A DNA stretch of 64,000 nucleotides from an uncultured Kordia sp. (GCF_947496985.1 NZ_CANMEZ010000002.1:310001-374000); one strand, 5' to 3'; counted from the stretch's first letter, positions 17,744 through 27,138 are shown. The notes: generated from the sequence alone by a model not told the origin. Numbers and translations are program-made.

Positions 17744-17790
17744 AAAAGTTCTTATACTAGATTTAAGCAAAATCTTGAATAAGAACTTTT
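17744..17790 (+). terminator. Terminator after the M56 gene
   Basis: AAAAGTTCTTAT and ATAAGAACTTTT form a 12-base stem across a 23-base loop that holds a smaller inverted pair, followed by CTTTTTT. Confidence 0.75.
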
Positions 17791-17836
17791 CTTTTTTGTA
17801 TATCTTTAAAACATCAATTAGATAACCAATCTCACC

Positions 17837-19279
17837 ATGAAACAATTCATTTTTTCACTCTGTCTGCTTTTTTGTATTTCTTGTACAAAAGAAGAAGAAA
17901 AACCAGCTTCTATTAAAGTCAAAACAGATGCGATTGCATTTATAGAAGTTAGAACTCCTATTGATGGAATTACACTTTGGAATAATAAAACGGATACAAT
18001 TTATGCAAATGATGAAAATGAATTTTTATTCACTAAAAATATTAAAATACCTGAATTTGTATCTATTCAAATTGGGGATCAACGATTGAAATCAATTTTA
18101 CTTCCTGGTAAAGATGTAACAATTACTTCACTTGATTCTGCCTATGTTTTTGAAGGAACAAACAAAGCCGGAATGCAGTTTTTTAATGATGTAGATAGAC
18201 CGTATTTTTCTATGACGGAATCTAATAAATTCAGAAACGATACAACTGCAGTTCAAATAGAAGAAAAAATAAAACCTTTAAAAGCTGCTGAATTAGAAAA
18301 ACTTCAAACGCTTGTTGAGGCAAAAGAAATAGATGCAGATTTTGAAACCATTCTTAAGCAAGAAATCAATTATTTTTATGCCTTACGCATTTCGCAAATT
18401 GTTACTGTAAAACAATATGCAAAAACTCCAATTGCGGATGACTTAATTGCATTGTTAGAAAAAACAGTACAGGAATATCCATTGACAACTACTTATAAAA
18501 CTAGTACTTGGAACAAGTATGCAGAAACAGTTTTAAGAGAAAAAGCATTGTATGAAGTGCTTACTTCTGGAACAATTACGAAGGATACATTACAAAATTA
18601 TTATTTAAAAGATAAGTTGCACCCTTTTTATTACAACTTAATTAGTTCTTATAAAGATAAAGCTGTAGCTGAAAAAGCCTCTGCAAACTATATCATTGGT
18701 GAAGCAAAACAGACAAAATTTGAAAAAAGCTTGATTTCGGTATATGAGCAATTTCAAATTGATTTTCCAAACAGTCCATATGAATCATACTTAGCACCTG
18801 ATATTCAAAAAATTCGTGATTATCACGAAAAAATTTCTGGGAATATGCCAACTAATGTAAAATTCTATGAAAATGAAAATGTTGCAAGCTTAAATGATTT
18901 AATAGCCGATTTAAAAGGAGAGAAATACTATATTGATCTTTGGGCGACTTGGTGCAGTCCTTGTAAAAGAGAATTTAAACACAATGATGTATTGAATGCT
19001 TTACTTAAAGAAAAAGGATATAAAAAGCTTTATATTTCTTTAGATAAGCCAGAACAACGTACGAAATGGGAACAAGACATTAAGTATTTTGAGTTAGGCG
19101 GTTTGCACTTGTTAGCTAGTAAAGAATTTTTTGCAGATTTTGAAGCAAATCATTCATTAGCAAATGGCTATATTACAATTCCTCAATATTTGATTATTGA
19201 TAAAAAAGGGAATTTAGTTACAAATGATGCACCTAGACCAAGTCAAATAGAAAAACTTCGCGCATTCTTAGAAAAATAA
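17837..19279 (+). CDS. TlpA-like thioredoxin-fold lipoprotein
   Basis: 480 residues beginning with a lipoprotein signal (FIFSLCLLFCISC, Cys16). Residues about 20-330 are a beta-rich and then helical N-terminal region (DUF4369-like). A thioredoxin fold follows with WATWCSPCKRE near residue 371 and the cis-Pro region TIPQYLIID. It probably acts as a periplasmic thiol reductase anchored to a membrane. In Flavobacteriaceae such proteins are common and their substrates are mostly unknown. Confidence 0.85.
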   Translation: MKQFIFSLCLLFCISCTKEEEKPASIKVKTDAIAFIEVRTPIDGITLWNNKTDTIYANDENEFLFTKNIKIPEFVSIQIGDQRLKSILLPGKDVTITSLDSAYVFEGTNKAGMQFFNDVDRPYFSMTESNKFRNDTTAVQIEEKIKPLKAAELEKLQTLVEAKEIDADFETILKQEINYFYALRISQIVTVKQYAKTPIADDLIALLEKTVQEYPLTTTYKTSTWNKYAETVLREKALYEVLTSGTITKDTLQNYYLKDKLHPFYYNLISSYKDKAVAEKASANYIIGEAKQTKFEKSLISVYEQFQIDFPNSPYESYLAPDIQKIRDYHEKISGNMPTNVKFYENENVASLNDLIADLKGEKYYIDLWATWCSPCKREFKHNDVLNALLKEKGYKKLYISLDKPEQRTKWEQDIKYFELGGLHLLASKEFFADFEANHSLANGYITIPQYLIIDKKGNLVTNDAPRPSQIEKLRAFLEK

Positions 19280-19367
19280 TAGTGCTCTCATAAAAAAGTA
19301 AGCAAAAGTTTGTAACATTTCTATGAATTTTGCGTTCTAATAGTATCATCATTCAAAAGACTTTTTT

Positions 19368-20468
19368 ATGTTAAAACAATTTTTCCTCGTTTGTTCGGGC
19401 GTAGACCTCAACTTGGTACGTGACTGTAGCGATGGCGAACAAACCAAATATGTCGGAATTGGCGCTACTGTATTTTTTACCGCATTAATGGCTTTTATTG
19501 CAAGTGGTTACGCATTATATACTGTTTTTGACAATCCATTCGCAGCTATTGGTTTTGGGCTTATTTGGGGATTATTGATTTTTAATTTAGATCGCTTTAT
19601 TGTTTCTACACTTCGAAAAAGAGATAATAAGTTTGATGAAATTCTACAAGCCACACCACGTATTATTCTGGCTATCATTATTGCCGTTGTTATTTCCAAA
19701 CCATTGGAATTAAAGATATTTGAAAAAGAAATTAATCAAGTTTTATTAGAACAAAAAAATGAACTCACACTTGCTAATAAAACGCAAATCGCTCAGCAAT
19801 ATACTCCTGAAATTGAAAAAATTAAAAATGAAATTACACAGTTAAAAAGCGATGTTGTTACAAAAGAGAATGAAGTAAACGATTTGTATGAAACGTACAT
19901 TGCTGAAGCCGAAGGACGCAAAGGAACTGAACTTCTTGGAAAAGGTCCTGTGTATAAAGAAAAAAGAGAAAAGCATGATGCTGCTTTGCTAGAACTACAA
20001 AGTTTACGTACAGAAACAAATGGTAAATTAGCCGTAAAAGAACTTGCTATTGCAGATTTAATAGAAAAGCAAAAAACACAAGAAGCTACTTCGCAACCAA
20101 TCATTGACGGCTTTGATGGTTTAATGGCACGTGTAAACGCTTTAGGCGAATTGCCCTGGCTTCCCTCCTTTTTTATCTTTTTATTATTCTTAGCTGTTGA
20201 AACATCCCCAATATTTGCAAAATTATTTACTTCAAAAGGTGAATATGATGTAAAATTACAAGATGCAGAAGATGCTGTAAAAACTTGGGTTGCACAGAAA
20301 GTACATCAGCGAAAAACTTTGTTAGATACTGACATTTCCTTAAATAATAAAGTATATACCGATATTGCTGAAGAGGAAGAATTATACACACATAAACGCA
20401 AAAAAGCACGTGAATTAATGAAATTACAAGCGGATGCTTTTTTCAATTTACAGAAGAAACAATTCTAA
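19368..20468 (+). CDS. DUF4407 membrane protein
   Basis: 366 residues matching DUF4407: FLVCSGVDLNLVRDCSDGEQTKYVGIG at the N-terminus, two membrane helices, then NLDRFIVST and a helix before a long charged coiled coil (about 115-245), and a last membrane helix (LPSFFIFLLFLAVETSPIF). The arrangement, cytoplasmic ends with a long periplasmic coiled coil, is typical. Its function is unknown. It ends five bases from the stop of the converging gene at 20473. Confidence 0.85.
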   Translation: MLKQFFLVCSGVDLNLVRDCSDGEQTKYVGIGATVFFTALMAFIASGYALYTVFDNPFAAIGFGLIWGLLIFNLDRFIVSTLRKRDNKFDEILQATPRIILAIIIAVVISKPLELKIFEKEINQVLLEQKNELTLANKTQIAQQYTPEIEKIKNEITQLKSDVVTKENEVNDLYETYIAEAEGRKGTELLGKGPVYKEKREKHDAALLELQSLRTETNGKLAVKELAIADLIEKQKTQEATSQPIIDGFDGLMARVNALGELPWLPSFFIFLLFLAVETSPIFAKLFTSKGEYDVKLQDAEDAVKTWVAQKVHQRKTLLDTDISLNNKVYTDIAEEEELYTHKRKKARELMKLQADAFFNLQKKQF

Positions 20469-20472
20469 GTCG

Positions 20473-20697
20473 CTAATTCGATAAACTTTTTAAATGTCGG
20501 ATCATTCGTTGTTGAGCTTTGGCTTGTGCAATTTGCAGGCTTGTTGCAAATTCGCTTTCTGTTATTGCCCTGTAAAGTACTTCGCCGTTTTTATAAACGA
20601 TCCACCAATATTTACTTTCTTGGATATATTCGGCTTTTAAATGGTAGCCATCTTCGGTAATGACTTCCTTGAATTTTTTATCTCCTTTCCATCTCAT
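20473..20697 (-). CDS. Small protein of unknown function
   Basis: 74 residues, soluble, with an all-beta N-terminal half (EDGYHLKAEYIQESKYWWIVYKNGEVLY) and a helical, Gln/Ala-rich tail. I do not recognise the family. It converges on the DUF4407 gene with only five bases between, and has its own upstream gap of 124 bases. Confidence 0.55.
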   Translation of the reverse strand: MRWKGDKKFKEVITEDGYHLKAEYIQESKYWWIVYKNGEVLYRAITESEFATSLQIAQAKAQQRMIRHLKSLSN

Positions 20698-20821
20698 TGT
20701 TATATAGGCTATTTTTTGGAGAGAAAAAATAAGAAAAATAATGTATTTATTCTAAGTTACTGACGTTAAATGTTCTAAAGGCAAGCAAAATAGATTTTTA
20801 ACTCTTGTAATTTGTTCTCTA

Positions 20822-21541
20822 TTATAAAAGATTCAAACGCTGCATTAACTCTTTTTTATTGGCTCTACTTACAGGAATTACATCTTGTTTTATCAATACA
20901 CTATTGTCTTCAATATCTACAATTTTAGTTGTATTAATAATATATGAACGATGTACTTTAAGAAATAATGAATTTGGTAACTTCTCTTCTATTTTTTTTA
21001 GTGTAGAATGTACAATATAGTTTTTGTCTTCTGCTTTTATTTTTATGTAATCGCCTTTGGCTTCTATAACGCAAATATCAGGAATATTTATTTTTACCAA
21101 GCGACGATCAATGTTTACATACAAATCGTTTCCTACACTTGCTGTATCATCAGATGCTGTCAATACAGGCTCTTCAGGTTTAGCTGGTGCGCTTCTATCT
21201 TTCATACGATCAACAGCTTTTGTAAAACGTTCTGGAGTAATTGGTTTTACTAAATAATCAACAACACAATCGTACTCAAAAGCATCTAATGCAAAGTTTC
21301 TGTCTGATGTTGTCAATATAATTTGTGGTGGATTTTTCAATGTTTGAATAAAGTCAAAGCCAGAAAAAGTTGGCATATGAATGTCTAAAAAAATAAGATC
21401 AACTGTTTCTGAATTTAAGTATTTAATAGCATCAATTGCATTATCAAATTCTTTTTCAATAACGAGTTCTTCTATTTTTTTACAGAGCTGTCTTGTAATT
21501 GCTCTTGCTGTTGCTTCATCATCAACAATTATACACTTCAT
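20822..21541 (-). CDS. LytTR-type response regulator
   Basis: 239 residues. The receiver domain has DD at 7-8, phospho-acceptor Asp53 in IFLDIHMP, Thr in TTSDR and Lys in LVKPI. A linker follows, then a C-terminal LytTR DNA-binding domain (FLKVHRSYIINTTKI and PVSRANKKELMQRL). It is the last gene of a row with an Hpt protein and a hybrid-type sensor kinase, so it is the likely output of that phosphorelay. LytTR sites usually differ from the TACGG palindrome found elsewhere here. Confidence 0.93.
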   Translation of the reverse strand: MKCIIVDDEATARAITRQLCKKIEELVIEKEFDNAIDAIKYLNSETVDLIFLDIHMPTFSGFDFIQTLKNPPQIILTTSDRNFALDAFEYDCVVDYLVKPITPERFTKAVDRMKDRSAPAKPEEPVLTASDDTASVGNDLYVNIDRRLVKINIPDICVIEAKGDYIKIKAEDKNYIVHSTLKKIEEKLPNSLFLKVHRSYIINTTKIVDIEDNSVLIKQDVIPVSRANKKELMQRLNLL

Positions 21542-21553
21542 AAGTAGGTAGGC

Positions 21554-21877
21554 TTAAATTTTAGTTAAAAAATTCTCCATGTTTTGCAAGATTTTCATAA
21601 ACATATCATATCCACTTGAATCTTCTTCTTTTAGAGATTCTTCAAATGAAACGGCAAACTCATAGCTTTTTACAAGTCCCAAAATACTAATTTTATGTTT
21701 AATTTTATGCACGTGTTCGGCAGAAATTTTATAGTTTTTATCAAGTATGCTTTCCACAAACGCTGCTTTTTCTATTGGAAGCTCTCTTTTTAAGATCGCA
21801 ATCATGCTTGCTTCAAACTCTTTATCTCCATCAGAAAGCATGTGTATATATGATAAATTTGGCGTGTCTAACTGCAT
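21554..21877 (-). CDS. Hpt-domain phosphotransfer protein
   Basis: 107 residues, all helical. The segment EHVHKIKHKISILGL matches the Hpt site, with His57 as phospho-acceptor, followed by the small-residue turn of the family. It lies one base after the sensor kinase and 12 bases before the LytTR regulator on the same strand, suggesting that it carries phosphate between kinase and regulator. Kinases with a fixed receiver usually need this step; the kinase here lacks one, so the lone receiver encoded at 24092 may take part. Confidence 0.8.
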   Translation of the reverse strand: MQLDTPNLSYIHMLSDGDKEFEASMIAILKRELPIEKAAFVESILDKNYKISAEHVHKIKHKISILGLVKSYEFAVSFEESLKEEDSSGYDMFMKILQNMENFLTKI

Positions 21878-21878
21878 A

Positions 21879-23942
21879 TTATTTCTTTATTGTAAAAAAG
21901 AATTTTGTTCCTTCTCCTTCTTCTGATTCTACATAGATTTCCCCACTATAGAGCTCAATAATTTTTTTCACGATAGATAAACCAATTCCAGTTGATTTCC
22001 CTTTTTCATTAAGTGTTTGGAATATTTTAAATATTTTATCGTGATAATTTTTAGCTATCCCAACACCATTATCTTCTACTGAAAATTTCCAAAAGTTTTT
22101 ATGTTCTTCAAAAGTTACTTCTATTTTTCCTTCTTCTTTATCAACATAATTAATTGCATTACTTATCAAGTTTTGAAACACTTGTTTAATACGTGTTTTA
22201 TCTGCTTGTATTATTGGCAATTCTTCAGGATATATAAATTTGATGTGTTCAGGAATGTATAAAATTGTTTGAATATCTTCTAAAACTTCTTGAACATTTA
22301 CGCTTTGAACCGTAATAACGTTTTTATCGCTTACGCTAGAATAACGCAAAATACCATCAATAAGCGCATCCATTTGTTCTAATTTATTGTTTAGCTTATC
22401 AAATGTTTCTGTGGCATCATCGTCTAAGACCTCTTCATAATCTTCCTGAAACCAAGAAATTAATGCATTTATACTTCGTAAAGGTGATTTTAAATCGTGT
22501 GAAACAATATGTGCAAAATCTTGAAGCTCTTTATTACTTCGTTGTAGATTTTCGAGCAATTCTTTGTTTTGACTTTCAGCTTCAATCGTACGTTCTAAGT
22601 TTGCCGCATTTGTCAATTGAATTGACACCAAATCTGCTACATTTTTAAGTAATCGTAGGTGTTGTTTTGTAAAAAACTTTTTTGCTGAATTTTCAGAATC
22701 TATCACACCAATTACTTCTCCACCTACAATGATAGGAACCGTAATTTCAGAATATCTTCTTTTGTCATCTATCACATATCGATCATCATTACTTGTATCA
22801 TGAATCAATTCTGCTTTTCCAGTTTCGGCAACATGTCCAACAATACCTTTTCCGAAAGGAATAAAGATTTTATCTATAATTTCTTTATTCTCATCCACTT
22901 TTGCACCATAGCCTGCAATTTGCTCGAGCACTTTGTTTTCTTTATTTACAAGATATACCACACAATCTTCAAATTCTAAATCACGTGCAATCACATTGGC
23001 AATTTCCCATGCAATGTCATGAATATTTAGTTTTCCAATAAATGAACGTGTCAAGTTGTTGAGAGTATTCAACATTAGGCGTCTTTTGTGCTTTTCTGTT
23101 ATATCTTGCACAAATGCTAATTGATATTTTATACTGCCTGAAGCATCTCTAATTGCTGAAACGTTGGTTTTGGATAAGAAATAGGTTCCGTCTTTACGTT
23201 TGTATTTCTCTGTAAGATCGTATCGATCTATTTCTCCAGAAACCATTTGATCGTAATACATTCTGGATTCTTCATGCGCTTCTTCATATGATAAATCCTC
23301 CACAGGAACACCAAATAATTCTTCTTCAGTTTGCTGTGTAAACTTCTGAAATGCTCTATTAGTTTTTACGATTTTTCGATCTTGCGCCAATACAATTCCA
23401 GCTAATGAATTATCAACAATAGCGGTTAATTGTTCTTGTTGTTCATCAAAAACTGTTGTATCTTTTTTTGCTTGGGTAATATCGCGTACAATTCCTTGTG
23501 CTGCAATAATACGTCCTTCCTCATTGTATATAAGGCTCGAATTAATTTGAACCCATTTTACTTCTTTCGTTTTTGTATAAACTCTGGCTTCATAGTTTTC
23601 AAAAGAACCATCTTCAATCAGTTTTGCAAAAGAATTCATTGCATACTCAAAATCATCTTTATATATGATGTTTAATACATTGAAGTCTTCATTCTTTATA
23701 TTGTATCCAAAAAGTTTAACGGCTGCGTCATTCATTTTGATGACATTTCCCATAATATCCATCAAAATAAAAGAGTCGAGAATGTTTTGAAAAACTCCAT
23801 CAAATTCAATGGTTTTTTTCTTAAGCGCTTCTTGTACTTCTAAAAGCTCACTTGTACGGTGCAACAAAATTGCTTCCGCTTTTTCACGTGCTTTTTTTTC
23901 GTTTTGTAGCGCTAGTTTTAGGGTTTCGATCGGGTCTTTCAT
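21879..23942 (-). CDS. Multi-PAS/GAF sensor histidine kinase
   Basis: 687 residues without membrane segments. A coiled coil (1-35) is followed by PAS 1 (about 45-155), PAS 2 (about 170-285), GAF (about 305-455), a HisKA domain with acceptor His near 482 (IVSHDLKSPLRSIN) and a HATPase domain with NLISNAINYV, VEDNGVGI and STGIGLSIVKKI. The cytoplasmic PAS/GAF array suggests it senses a small molecule, redox state or light. Hpt and LytTR genes follow directly. Confidence 0.92.
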   Translation of the reverse strand: MKDPIETLKLALQNEKKAREKAEAILLHRTSELLEVQEALKKKTIEFDGVFQNILDSFILMDIMGNVIKMNDAAVKLFGYNIKNEDFNVLNIIYKDDFEYAMNSFAKLIEDGSFENYEARVYTKTKEVKWVQINSSLIYNEEGRIIAAQGIVRDITQAKKDTTVFDEQQEQLTAIVDNSLAGIVLAQDRKIVKTNRAFQKFTQQTEEELFGVPVEDLSYEEAHEESRMYYDQMVSGEIDRYDLTEKYKRKDGTYFLSKTNVSAIRDASGSIKYQLAFVQDITEKHKRRLMLNTLNNLTRSFIGKLNIHDIAWEIANVIARDLEFEDCVVYLVNKENKVLEQIAGYGAKVDENKEIIDKIFIPFGKGIVGHVAETGKAELIHDTSNDDRYVIDDKRRYSEITVPIIVGGEVIGVIDSENSAKKFFTKQHLRLLKNVADLVSIQLTNAANLERTIEAESQNKELLENLQRSNKELQDFAHIVSHDLKSPLRSINALISWFQEDYEEVLDDDATETFDKLNNKLEQMDALIDGILRYSSVSDKNVITVQSVNVQEVLEDIQTILYIPEHIKFIYPEELPIIQADKTRIKQVFQNLISNAINYVDKEEGKIEVTFEEHKNFWKFSVEDNGVGIAKNYHDKIFKIFQTLNEKGKSTGIGLSIVKKIIELYSGEIYVESEEGEGTKFFFTIKK

Positions 23943-24033
23943 TCAACGCAAATCTAAATTGATTCATAATTTGCGCTTGAATATACTAAATTCCGTATAA
24001 ATTTTAGACGTTTAACCTAATTAACCGACGATC

Positions 24034-24053
24034 TGCACACTTTGCAAAAAGTG
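24034..24053. terminator. Hairpin between receiver gene and kinase gene
   Basis: CACACTTT and AAAGTGTG pair over GCAA. It has no good T tract on the minus strand, so it may be a weak terminator or a leader hairpin. Confidence 0.4.
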
Positions 24054-24091
24054 TGTTAATGCAATATTTTGAGAAATAGGGGAATTATAAT

Positions 24092-24532
24092 TTAGAAAGT
24101 AATGACTTCATTTACCATCCAATAGTCAATAACTCGTTGAATTTTAAGAATGTAATCTTCGTATCGTAATGGTTTTATAATATAACCTGCAATTCCAAGT
24201 TTGTAACTTTCAAGCATATCTTTATGATTGTTAGAAGTTGTTACAATAATTGCTGGAATATAACGCAAATGTTCGTCCTGCTTAAGTTCTTTTAAGAATT
24301 CAAGTCCGTTCATTTTTGGCATGTTCAAATCGAGCAAAATGACATTTGGAAGCTCTTCCTTTTTTTTCAAAATAGCAAGTGCTTCTTCTCCATTCTTAGC
24401 TTCAAGTATACGATGTTTAAATCCTAATTTTTTCAAGGATCTTTTAAACTTCATAACTTCAATCTCGTCATCCTCGATGAATAAAAACGAAAGATTTTCT
24501 ACCATTGGTGTTAATGTTATATCTCCAATCAC
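24092..24532 (-). CDS. Single-domain response regulator (CheY/Rcp1-like)
   Basis: 146 residues consisting only of a receiver: acidic pair in FIEDDEIEV, phospho-acceptor Asp68 in VILLDLNMPKMNG, Thr in IIVTTSNN and Lys in IIKPLRYED. An internal Met at residue 10 (MVENLSF, 24505) is an equally good start. It precedes the sensor kinase on the same strand, 149 bases away, and may exchange phosphate with the kinase/Hpt pair. There is no output domain. Confidence 0.9.
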   Translation of the reverse strand: MIGDITLTPMVENLSFLFIEDDEIEVMKFKRSLKKLGFKHRILEAKNGEEALAILKKKEELPNVILLDLNMPKMNGLEFLKELKQDEHLRYIPAIIVTTSNNHKDMLESYKLGIAGYIIKPLRYEDYILKIQRVIDYWMVNEVITF

Positions 24533-24740
24533 AACGTAAATTTCTTGTTTATATGTTAGATAAAAAACATCTTTCGATTAAAGTAGTTTTAAAATAGGTC
24601 GAATGGTATTTTAAGCTAGATTAATGGTTTTCCTGAATAAGTGTTTTTCGTCGATTACCTATTGTTTTCAGTGATGTTCTTACAATGCCTTTCTAAATAT
24701 GTAGGATTATAAACACGTTTTAAACTTGGCAGATATTTTG

Positions 24741-24926
24741 CTAATAATCGTTTCTCACGAATTGTCTTTTTGTAAAATTGCCTTCACAATTTGAACGTGT
24801 ATTGTGAAGAATTGTAGTTACACATTCTTTATAATATATACATTCAAATGTACAAATAAATACAGCTGTGGCATCAAAAGGTATATCTTTATCACAATGC
24901 TCACAACTGCGTCTAATTTCTAGCAC
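24741..24926 (-). CDS. DUF1272-like small Cys protein, partly degenerate
   Basis: 61 residues. MLEIRRSCEHCDKDIPFDA followed by ICTFECIYYKECV and SNCEGNF follows the DUF1272 pattern, which normally carries four CxxC-like Cys pairs for a zinc site. Here the usual FECTFC is FECIYY, and CPNC has lost its first Cys. The protein may bind metal less tightly or be drifting. It is 12 bases downstream of the YjbR-like gene on the same strand. Confidence 0.7.
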   Translation of the reverse strand: MLEIRRSCEHCDKDIPFDATAVFICTFECIYYKECVTTILHNTRSNCEGNFTKRQFVRNDY

Positions 24927-24938
24927 ATCTTTATGATG

Positions 24939-25310
24939 TTATTCATAATTTTTGAGTTCAGCTTGTTGTTTCTTTGTCATGCCTTTTACTACTAATTCAT
25001 AGGAATGATCTATTAATTCTTGAACAAATTCATTGGAAAGTTCGTGTTGAAATAGTTCTATGGTATTCCAATGTTTTTTGTTCATATGAAACCCAGGTGT
25101 TATACTTTCATATGTTTCACGAAGTACTACTGATTTTTCAGGATTGCATTTAAGATTTATTGATGCCAATCCTTGCTCCCACTTTTTTAATGAGGTTAAT
25201 GCAAACATTTTCCCTAAAACTTTAAATACTAGCGTATTTTCATCAAAAGGAAACTCTTCTGTAACAGCAGGTTTTGAAATACAGTATTCGCGAAGCAGCT
25301 CAATATTCAT
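24939..25310 (-). CDS. MmcQ/YjbR-family protein
   Basis: 123 residues from the chosen start MNIELLREYC; five more residues are possible upstream. The fold signature is clear: CISKPAVTEEFPF near the N-terminus, LVFKVLGKMFAL, INLKCNPE, ITPGFHMNKKHWNTI and the helical end. YjbR proteins have a double-wing CyaY-like DNA-binding fold, but their role is unknown. It probably forms a two-gene transcript with the DUF1272-like gene. Confidence 0.88.
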   Translation of the reverse strand: MNIELLREYCISKPAVTEEFPFDENTLVFKVLGKMFALTSLKKWEQGLASINLKCNPEKSVVLRETYESITPGFHMNKKHWNTIELFQHELSNEFVQELIDHSYELVVKGMTKKQQAELKNYE

Positions 25311-25375
25311 ACAATTAATTTGCACACAATATATAAAAAACCTTTGAATAGGATAGTATGTTTATGTAGGGAGAA

Positions 25376-25510
25376 CTAGACGTTAATGTCTGTTTCTGTA
25401 GCAGTATTATTTTTATTTTTTGATTTTGCTTCAATTTCTTGAACAGGTGCAATATCTAAACTTACAAGGACATCATTTAGATAGTAAACTACTTTATCAA
25501 TTAAAGACAT
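25376..25510 (-). CDS. 44-residue micropeptide
   Basis: Reads MSLIDKVVYYLNDVL, then SLDIAPVQEIE and a Lys/Asn/Thr-rich tail, ending at TAG (25376-25378). It is supported by a good -10 element (TATATTTG) 27 bases upstream on the same strand. The N-terminal half would be an amphipathic helix. I do not recognise it, and it could be a non-functional frame. Confidence 0.45.
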   Translation of the reverse strand: MSLIDKVVYYLNDVLVSLDIAPVQEIEAKSKNKNNTATETDINV

Positions 25511-25536
25511 CTTTTTATTCTTTTAGGATTTGGGTA

Positions 25537-25544
25537 CAAATATA
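25537..25544 (-). promoter_or_regulatory. -10 element of the micropeptide gene
   Basis: TATATTTG on the minus strand fits the Bacteroidota TAnnTTTG consensus exactly. No clear TTTG lies at -33. Confidence 0.45.
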
Positions 25545-25622
25545 CAGCTAGATTCTTGAATTATAAGTTATCCTAGCTTTAAATCATTATAAAGTATATG
25601 TAAAAATGTTATAAAGTTAATG

Positions 25623-26237
25623 TTAGTGTGTTTTTAGATAGGAAATATCATCTTCTTGAAGTTCTAATTCAGAATAGTCTAATTCCCAGCCAATGGTTTC
25701 CACTATTTTTTCTATGACAAGAATTGCATTTAATGCTTCTTTTTTTGCCGTGTAAATTAATCCACTTTGCGGAACTTTGTCAACAATGTATTGCTTAGCT
25801 TCTTTATTAAGTGTAGTTAAATCTTCAGCTCCAAATTTATTTAACAAACCGTCTTTTTTGTCATAGTAAGTAAAATCTGTTTCTACTGCTAAAATTTCAG
25901 GTTGTGGAAAATGCAAAATTCGAACTTGTTTTTTTTCTTTATCAGCATGCAAGCGCAATTTTTTTAAGTCGTAACCAACACTAGCTTTCGCTTTAATTAC
26001 GACAAGTGCTCTTTTTTTACTAGAAATTAATTTTAGAAAATGTTCCGATTTATCTTCATAATGATAGATTTCACTAAAATCACCTTCAACAGTGGTAAGC
26101 TTGCAAACACTTTTTATTTTATCTAATAGTAAATGTGATTGACGAACTGTCAATTGTTCGGTTTGCTTTTTTCCTAAGTAATTATACACAAAATACGAGA
26201 CAACGCCTCCAAGTAATAGTGCTAAAAATATATCCAT
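25623..26237 (-). CDS. DUF4230 membrane-anchored protein
   Basis: 204 residues: an N-terminal membrane helix (IFLALLLGGVVSYFVYNYL) and a DUF4230 domain with KSVCKLTTVEGDFSEIYHYED, ALVVIKAKASVGYDL and RILHFPQPEILAVETD. The domain probably lies in the periplasm. Its function is unknown. It stands alone, with about 100-base gaps on both sides. Confidence 0.85.
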   Translation of the reverse strand: MDIFLALLLGGVVSYFVYNYLGKKQTEQLTVRQSHLLLDKIKSVCKLTTVEGDFSEIYHYEDKSEHFLKLISSKKRALVVIKAKASVGYDLKKLRLHADKEKKQVRILHFPQPEILAVETDFTYYDKKDGLLNKFGAEDLTTLNKEAKQYIVDKVPQSGLIYTAKKEALNAILVIEKIVETIGWELDYSELELQEDDISYLKTH

Positions 26238-26344
26238 ATAGTATCAGCATTTACAATAACTATACCTTAATTATTGGAATACAAATTTACATTAATTTTA
26301 AGCAACTCTATTAAATACTATATTTTGTCATAAAACATGGAAGT

Positions 26345-26605
26345 TTACTGAATTCCTAAAATTTTATTTCGTGTTTCAATAGTTTCTTTTTCTTCCTCTT
26401 GTGTTCGTACAAAAAGTTCTATAATTGCATTTTCGATATCTTCATTTTCATTAAGTCCATTAAAGACATTTCTAATCATTGAAGAGCCATATGCTTTTCC
26501 GTTTCTACTCGTAATTCTCTTTTCTTTTAAGATTTTTAAGACACCATCTGTGTAGTGATACCCTAAAATTTCTTTGAGTTTTTTTCTTTGTTCCTTATGT
26601 ATCAT
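26345..26605 (-). CDS. Small putative DNA-binding protein
   Basis: 86 residues, soluble and helical. The N-terminal KKLKEILGYHYTDGVLKILKEK and the following KAYGSSMIRNVFNGL resemble phage-repressor-like small HTH proteins common in Flavobacteriaceae, but the helix-turn-helix is not clear enough for a firm call. It is divergent from the tandem repressor-like pair that starts at 26746, with 140 bases between, and may regulate it. Confidence 0.55.
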   Translation of the reverse strand: MIHKEQRKKLKEILGYHYTDGVLKILKEKRITSRNGKAYGSSMIRNVFNGLNENEDIENAIIELFVRTQEEEKETIETRNKILGIQ

Positions 26606-26745
26606 TTCGTATTCATGAATTAATGCATATATTTACTAATTGTTACTTTGATGCTATTTTAATGACGATATATGCAGCTGACAGTATAATATTACAACCT
26701 ATTTTCTATAAAATTAAACATTTTGTAGCTTAATTTCTAATTATT

Positions 26746-27138
26746 ATGAAAATAATCGACAGAATTATTATCTTTATTAAGTATAAAAACCTGAGTATGC
26801 GTGCGTTTGATATGTCTATAGGCGTGGGAAATGGATACACAAGTAAGCAATCAAAGTCAGGTGCTTCTGTAGGTAGCGATGTATTGGAGAGAATAATCGA
26901 TGTGTATCCTGATTTGAGTCCGCTTTGGTTGATTACGGGAAAAGAACCTATGATTCTTCCTATTGATACTTCTGAAGAACCTCTTCCTGATTATGGAAAA
27001 TCGATTGATGAAATTTTAGAGAATAAAATAAAACGTATTGTAAGAGAACAACTGAAAGACTTCAGTGATAAATTAGAAAACTTCCCTACACTAGATCAAA
27101 TAAGTAAAGAAATTCAGAAAAATTTAAAAGGAAAATAA
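26746..27138 (+). CDS. Phage-repressor-like HTH protein, tandem copy 1
   Basis: 130 residues. IDRIIIFIKYKNLSMRAFDMS, GVGNGYTSKQ and LERIIDVYPDLSPLWLITGK form the helix-turn-helix pattern typical of phage-like (XRE) repressors in Bacteroidota. The acidic linker and the helical C-terminus (ILENKIKRIVREQLKDF) may oligomerise. It is paralogous along its whole length to the next gene, 213 bases downstream; both leaders end in CTTAATTTCT about 15 bases before the ATG. Confidence 0.8.
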   Translation: MKIIDRIIIFIKYKNLSMRAFDMSIGVGNGYTSKQSKSGASVGSDVLERIIDVYPDLSPLWLITGKEPMILPIDTSEEPLPDYGKSIDEILENKIKRIVREQLKDFSDKLENFPTLDQISKEIQKNLKGK

